A stretch of 64,000 nt of DNA from NCBI RefSeq assembly GCF_001922585.1, contig NZ_MRBS01000002.1, positions 515,622-579,621 on the forward strand. The letters run 5' to 3'. The position numbers and the translations under genes are program-made. The notes below the pieces were generated by a model, which was not told where the DNA came from, did no database searches, and worked only from the letters and a program-made list of their open reading frames with translations. The stretch's first letter is position 1, and each line of letters begins with the position of its first letter. Source of the stretch: Pantoea sp. 1.19 (GTDB lineage: Bacteria; Pseudomonadota; Gammaproteobacteria; Enterobacterales; Enterobacteriaceae). Shown piece after piece: positions 60,420-64,000 of the stretch.

Positions 60420-61775
60420 ATGTTGTCAAAATTTAACCGCAATAAACACCAACAGCATTTAGCTCTGTTACCTAAGATTGCGCAGTCGGCGGCAGACGTC
60501 ACGACGCTCTACTCCTCTGCGGACTTTCGCCAAACGCTGCTGGAAAAAATTGCCGGTGCGACCCAGCGCATCTGCATCTGTGCTCTGTATCTGGAAAACG
60601 ATGACGGTGGCCGGGCGGTGTTGCACGCCCTGTATGAAGCGAAACGTCGCCGTCCGCAGATGGATATTTCGGTATTGGTTGACTGGCATCGCGCCCAGCG
60701 CGGCCGTATCGGCGCCGCGGCGAGCGCCACCAATGCCGACTGGTACAGCGAACTCGCGCAGCAGAATCCCGACCACGTGATTCCGGTCTATGGCGTGCCG
60801 GTGAATACCCGCGAAGCGCTGGGCGTCCTGCACCTGAAGGGCTTTATCATTGATGATACTGTGTTTTACAGCGGTGCCAGCCTGAACGATGTGTATCTCC
60901 ATCAGCACGATAAATACCGCTATGACCGCTATCAGCTGCTGCGTAACCCGCAGCTGGCCGATACGCTGTTTAACTGGATCGCGGAGCACCTTACATCCGC
61001 CGACAGCGTCTGGCGCCTGGATAGCGCTGAGCGGCCAAAAAGCCCGGAGATCAAAAATGAAATTCGCCAGTTTCGTCACGATTTGCGCGGTGTTAACTAC
61101 GCCTTTACCCCGGATGCCGGTAACGAAACGCTGGCGGTGACGCCGCTGGTCGGGCTGGGTAAACACAGCTTACTGAATAAAACCATCTATCACCTGATGC
61201 CGTGCGCCGAGCAGAAGCTCACCATCTGCACACCCTACTTTAATCTGCCTGCGATCCTGGTCCGCAACATTATCCACCTGCTGCGAGCGGGCAAGGCGGT
61301 GGAGATCATCGTCGGCGACAAGACCGCGAATGATTTTTATATACCGGAAGATCAGCCCTTTAAAATCATTGGCGCTCTGCCCTATCTGTATGAAATCAAT
61401 CTGCGGCGCTTTCTGAGTCGCCTGCAGTACTACGTCAGCGCCGGCCAGTTAACCGTGCGACTGTGGAAAGATGGCGACAACAGCTATCACCTGAAAGGGC
61501 TGTGGGTCGATGATGAATGGATGCTGCTGACCGGCAATAACCTCAACCCACGCGCCTGGCGGCTTGACCTGGAGAACGCACTGCTGATCCACGATCCGCT
61601 GGGAGAGCTGGCTGAACAGCGCGAACGCGAGCTGGCGCTGATCCGCACGCATACCACCGTGGTGCAGCACTTCCGCGATCTCGACAGCATCGCGGACTAT
61701 CCACTGAAGGTACGCAAGCTGATTCGCCGCCTGCGCCGCATCCGCATCGATAAACTGATCGGCCGGATCCTCTGA
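60420..61775 (+). CDS. pssA: CDP-diacylglycerol-serine O-phosphatidyltransferase
   Basis: Phosphatidylserine synthase, 451 residues as in E. coli, a phospholipase D-superfamily enzyme bound to the membrane or ribosomes. Two HKD motifs are present: HLKGFIIDD and [13 protein letters not shown]. The C-terminal basic tail [21 protein letters not shown] probably touches membrane. The ATG at 60420 is preceded by a GTG at 60417 that I do not use. Confidence 0.97.
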   Translation: MLSKFNRNKHQQHLALLPKIAQSAADVTTLYSSADFRQTLLEKIAGATQRICICALYLENDDGGRAVLHALYEAKRRRPQMDISVLVDWHRAQRGRIGAAASATNADWYSELAQQNPDHVIPVYGVPVNTREALGVLHLKGFIIDDTVFYSGASLNDVYLHQHDKYRYDRYQLLRNPQLADTLFNWIAEHLTSADSVWRLDSAERPKSPEIKNEIRQFRHDLRGVNYAFTPDAGNETLAVTPLVGLGKHSLLNKTIYHLMPCAEQKLTICTPYFNLPAILVRNIIHLLRAGKAVEIIVGDKTANDFYIPEDQPFKIIGALPYLYEINLRRFLSRLQYYVSAGQLTVRLWKDGDNSYHLKGLWVDDEWMLLTGNNLNPRAWRLDLENALLIHDPLGELAEQRERELALIRTHTTVVQHFRDLDSIADYPLKVRKLIRRLRRIRIDKLIGRIL

Positions 61776-61815
61776 TCTCATCTATACTCCCCGAAAACCT
61801 GTTTCGGGGATGTTC

Positions 61816-62136
61816 ATGGCAAAATGGCTTCTGTGTTTTACCCTCTGTCTCAGCGGCTGCGCGCATCAGGCCGAAGATCGCTGGACCGGAAAAGATAAGG
61901 CGCAACACTTTATCGCCTCTGCGGTTATCGCCGCCGCCGCCATTGAGTACGGCGATCGCCAGCACTGGTCCCGCGCCAAAAGTAACAGCGTTGGACTGAT
62001 GTTTTCGGTCTCACTTGGGGCGGCGAAGGAGCTGTATGACAGCCGCCCGGCGGGCAGCGGCTGGAGCTGGAAGGATTTTGCGTGGGACATTGCCGGTGCA
62101 GCCACCGGCTTTGCCCTGTGGAACGTGGGCCAGTAA
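61816..62136 (+). CDS. yfiM: Small lipoprotein YfiM
   Basis: 106 residues from the ATG at 61816, with GGGGA five bases upstream; the ATG at 61810 is an alternative. The signal ends in LSGC (lipidated Cys) followed by [20 protein letters not shown]. The C-terminal [18 protein letters not shown] is conserved in YfiM, of unknown function. It abuts convergent kgtP. Confidence 0.9.
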   Translation: MAKWLLCFTLCLSGCAHQAEDRWTGKDKAQHFIASAVIAAAAIEYGDRQHWSRAKSNSVGLMFSVSLGAAKELYDSRPAGSGWSWKDFAWDIAGAATGFALWNVGQ

Positions 62137-63441
62137 TCAGAGCTTCATGCCTTCGCCGCGACGGTGCAGCTTCAGCGAAACCAGCAGGGCGATTACCGCC
62201 ATGCCGGAAACATACCAGAAGAAGCTGGTTTCACTGCCGGCGGCCTTCAGCTGCAGTGCCACATACTCTGCCGATCCGCCAAACAGCGCGTTGGCCACCG
62301 CATACGACAATCCGACCCCCAGCGCACGCACCTCGGGCGGGAACATTTCCGCCTTCAGAATCCCACTGATTGCGGTATAGAAGCTGATAAACAGCAGTGC
62401 ACACATGACCAGGGCAAAGGCCAGCAGCGGGCTGCTGACATTCTGCAGCGCGGTGAGGATCGGCACGGTAAATAACGCGGCGCAGCTGCTGAAAATCAGC
62501 ATCGAACTGCGCCGGCCAATTTTATCGGAGATTGCCCCGGCCAGCGGCTGAATCAGCATGTAGATAAATAGCGCGACGGTCATCAGTGCGCTGGCCGTTT
62601 TTGCCTCCATTCCCGCGGTATTCACCAGATACTTTTGCATGTAGGTCGTGAAGGTGTAGAAACACAGCGAGCCGGCAGCGGTGAAGCCCAGCACCATCAT
62701 GAAGGCGCGGCGGTGTTTCCATAATCCGCGCAGGCTTCCGGCATCGCGATGGTGGCGGGTCTCGCTGTCTGAGGTTTCGTTCAGTGAACGACGCAGGTAC
62801 AGCGCCACAATCGCCAGCGCGGCGCCGGTGGCAAACGGAATGCGCCAGCCCCAGCTGTGTAGTTGTTCGCTGCTTAGGATCTGCTGCAGCACGACCACGG
62901 TTAGCAGGGCCAGCAGCTGGCCACCAATCAGCGTGACATACTGAAATGAGGCAAAGAAGCCCTTCCGCCCCTCCACGGCCACCTCGCTCATATAGGTCGC
63001 GCTGGTGCCGTATTCTCCACCGACGGAGAGCCCCTGCAGCAGTCGCGCCAGCAGCAGCAGCACCGGCGCCCAGACGCCAATCGAGGCATAGCCCGGCAGG
63101 CAGGCTATCATCAGTGAGCCGAAGCACATCATGCACACCGAAATCAGCATCGACGTTTTACGCCCGTGCTTATCGGCAATGTAGCCAAAAATCCAGCCAC
63201 CAATCGGACGCATGAAAAACCCGGCCGCGAAGACGCCGGCGGTCTGTATCAGCTGGGTCGTCGGGTTACCCGATGGGAAAAAAATATGCGCAAAGTAGAT
63301 GGAACAAAACGAATAGACATAAAAGTCAAACCATTCGACCAGATTGCCCGATGACGCCCCCACAATCGCTCTGACCCGCTGACGGGTATCGTTGCCGTCG
63401 CCAGCGGGCGGCGTAGCAGATTTGGACAGCACTTCAGCCAT
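62137..63441 (-). CDS. kgtP: 2-oxoglutarate:proton symporter KgtP
   Basis: MFS importer of 2-oxoglutarate, 434 residues from the ATG at 63441 (GAGG seven bases upstream). Twelve predicted helices; family hallmarks are [25 protein letters not shown] and [20 protein letters not shown]. It lies next to the rrn operon as in E. coli, and on the same strand as it. Confidence 0.97.
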   Translation of the reverse strand: MAEVLSKSATPPAGDGNDTRQRVRAIVGASSGNLVEWFDFYVYSFCSIYFAHIFFPSGNPTTQLIQTAGVFAAGFFMRPIGGWIFGYIADKHGRKTSMLISVCMMCFGSLMIACLPGYASIGVWAPVLLLLARLLQGLSVGGEYGTSATYMSEVAVEGRKGFFASFQYVTLIGGQLLALLTVVVLQQILSSEQLHSWGWRIPFATGAALAIVALYLRRSLNETSDSETRHHRDAGSLRGLWKHRRAFMMVLGFTAAGSLCFYTFTTYMQKYLVNTAGMEAKTASALMTVALFIYMLIQPLAGAISDKIGRRSSMLIFSSCAALFTVPILTALQNVSSPLLAFALVMCALLFISFYTAISGILKAEMFPPEVRALGVGLSYAVANALFGGSAEYVALQLKAAGSETSFFWYVSGMAVIALLVSLKLHRRGEGMKL

Positions 63442-63640
63442 AATCACTCCTCGTTTTTATCGTTTGTTTTATCCATTTGAAAAGGCGCGCTTAGTAAACC
63501 ACTCTGCGTAGCGATCTGCGATTGTTAAAAAGATGTATCGCCTCGTGGGGGCGTAGTTTTGTGATCTGGATCGGATTAATCAGCCAGGCGGAGAGAGGCT
63601 GGCAACGAGGGGGTGGCGGCCGCGCGGGGCGCCTGAACGC

Positions 63641-63662
63641 AAAAAAACCCGACCGTCGGGCC
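63641..63662 (-). terminator. Second rrn terminator
   Basis: On the minus strand CCCGA-CGG-TCGGG is followed by seven T residues. Confidence 0.7.
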
Positions 63663-63715
63663 GGGGCGCCCGCGGCGCCGTCACTCAGGAGGGCGCCCGC
63701 CGGCAAACCGCGCGC

Positions 63716-63749
63716 AAAACAAAAGGCCCGGTCTTTCGACCGGGCCTTT
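63716..63749 (-). terminator. First rrn terminator
   Basis: On the minus strand AAAGGCCCGGTC-GAAA-GACCGGGCCTTT, a perfect 12-base-pair stem 12 bases after the 5S gene, followed by TTGTTTTG; resembles rrn T1 terminators. Confidence 0.88.
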
Positions 63750-63760
63750 CGCCTGATTTG

Positions 63761-63880
63761 ATGCCTGGCAGTTCCCTACTCTCGCATGGGGAGGCCCCAC
63801 ACTACCATCGGCGCTACGGCGTTTCACTTCTGAGTTCGGCATGGGGTCAGGTGGGACCACCGCGCTACAGCCGCCAGGCA
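63761..63880 (-). rRNA. rrf: 5S ribosomal RNA
   Basis: 120-base 5S gene: the 5' end TGCCTGGCGG and 3' end CTGCCAGGCAT pair to close helix I. The core CCGAACTCAGAAGTGAAACG is the conserved loop region. Same size as E. coli 5S. Confidence 0.97.
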
Positions 63881-63973
63881 AATTCTGTTGTCCGCGCCGC
63901 CATCCGGCCGCACGGCTTCAATCCGTTATGAACTGGGCTGAAAATCGTCTCTCAAGAACGCCTCTGGCGTTGT

Positions 63974-64000
63974 AAGGTTAAGCCTCACGGGTCATTAGTA
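63974..64000 (-). rRNA. rrl: 23S ribosomal RNA, 3' end (partial)
   Basis: The last 27 bases, ending GTGAGGCTTAACCTT on the minus strand, match the 3' end of enterobacterial 23S rRNA. The rest lies outside the window. The 93-base spacer to 5S (63881-63973) carries no tRNA. Confidence 0.93.

Larger units (their letters stand above)
63442..63760. other. kgtP promoter and rrn terminators
   Basis: No gene in the 319 bases between kgtP and the 5S gene. It holds two terminator hairpins of the rrn operon and the kgtP promoter region; a short GC-rich stretch lies between. Confidence 0.65.

Overview
The window is chromosomal DNA of an Enterobacterales bacterium. The cores lepBA, rpoE-rseABC, nadB, trmN/srmB/grcA/ung, grpE/nadK/recN/bamE, ratA-rnfH/smpB/ssrA, proVWX, emrRAB and yfiF-trxC-tapT-patZ-pssA-yfiM-kgtP-rrn match the E. 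coli K-12 gene families closely. High GC in core genes, the IS3-type elements and the gene content suggest an Erwiniaceae-like genome (Pantoea/Mixta/Erwinia), but no single gene proves this.

Layout. 1-16.8 kb: housekeeping genes, including the envelope-stress operon rseD-rpoE-rseA-rseB-rseC with a textbook sigma-E promoter lying inside the rseD leader, a perfect NadR box at nadB, an FNR-like box at grcA, a sigma-32 promoter at grpE and two LexA boxes at recN. 16.45-16.82 kb: tmRNA gene ssrA, used as an integration site. 16.82-28.8 kb: a low-GC genomic island with a P4-type integrase, a KAP-type membrane P-loop NTPase, and an operon of a small helical protein, an XRE-type repressor-like protein, a retron-type reverse transcriptase, a 1283-residue PD-(D/E)XK/STAND-like protein and a truncated zinc-ribbon-like protein. 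An IS3-family element without target duplication cuts off the island. 28.8-29.7 kb: a second diverged copy of the ssrA-downstream/integrase-promoter segment, whose integrase position is occupied by a decayed second IS3-family element; this points to tandem or successive islands.

29.8-36.6 kb: the complete ecpRABCDE (Mat/ECP fimbria) cluster on the minus strand with an internal terminator after the major pilin. 36.6-42 kb: gene-poor, GC-rich tracts enclosing a small membrane protein, aphA, a decayed rhs-like gene and an alpha/beta hydrolase. 42.2-47 kb: an outer-membrane-like protein with a partner exported protein, tsx with CRP/CytR-like sites, speG, a lipoprotein and ygaC. 47.7-55.1 kb: the ProU glycine betaine transporter, twelve tandem CGGCTAA heptamers, then the EmrRAB multidrug efflux operon. 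55.2-64 kb: yfiF to kgtP, then the 5S gene and the 3' end of the 23S gene of an rRNA operon on the minus strand.

The most interesting unit is the 21.1-27.6 kb operon, which looks like an anti-phage retron coupled directly to a nuclease/STAND-type protein; its msr-msd RNA could not be fixed by eye. Compared with E. coli K-12, the grpE-to-emrB block sits between ung and yfiF, so gene order has been rearranged although gene orientation is kept.
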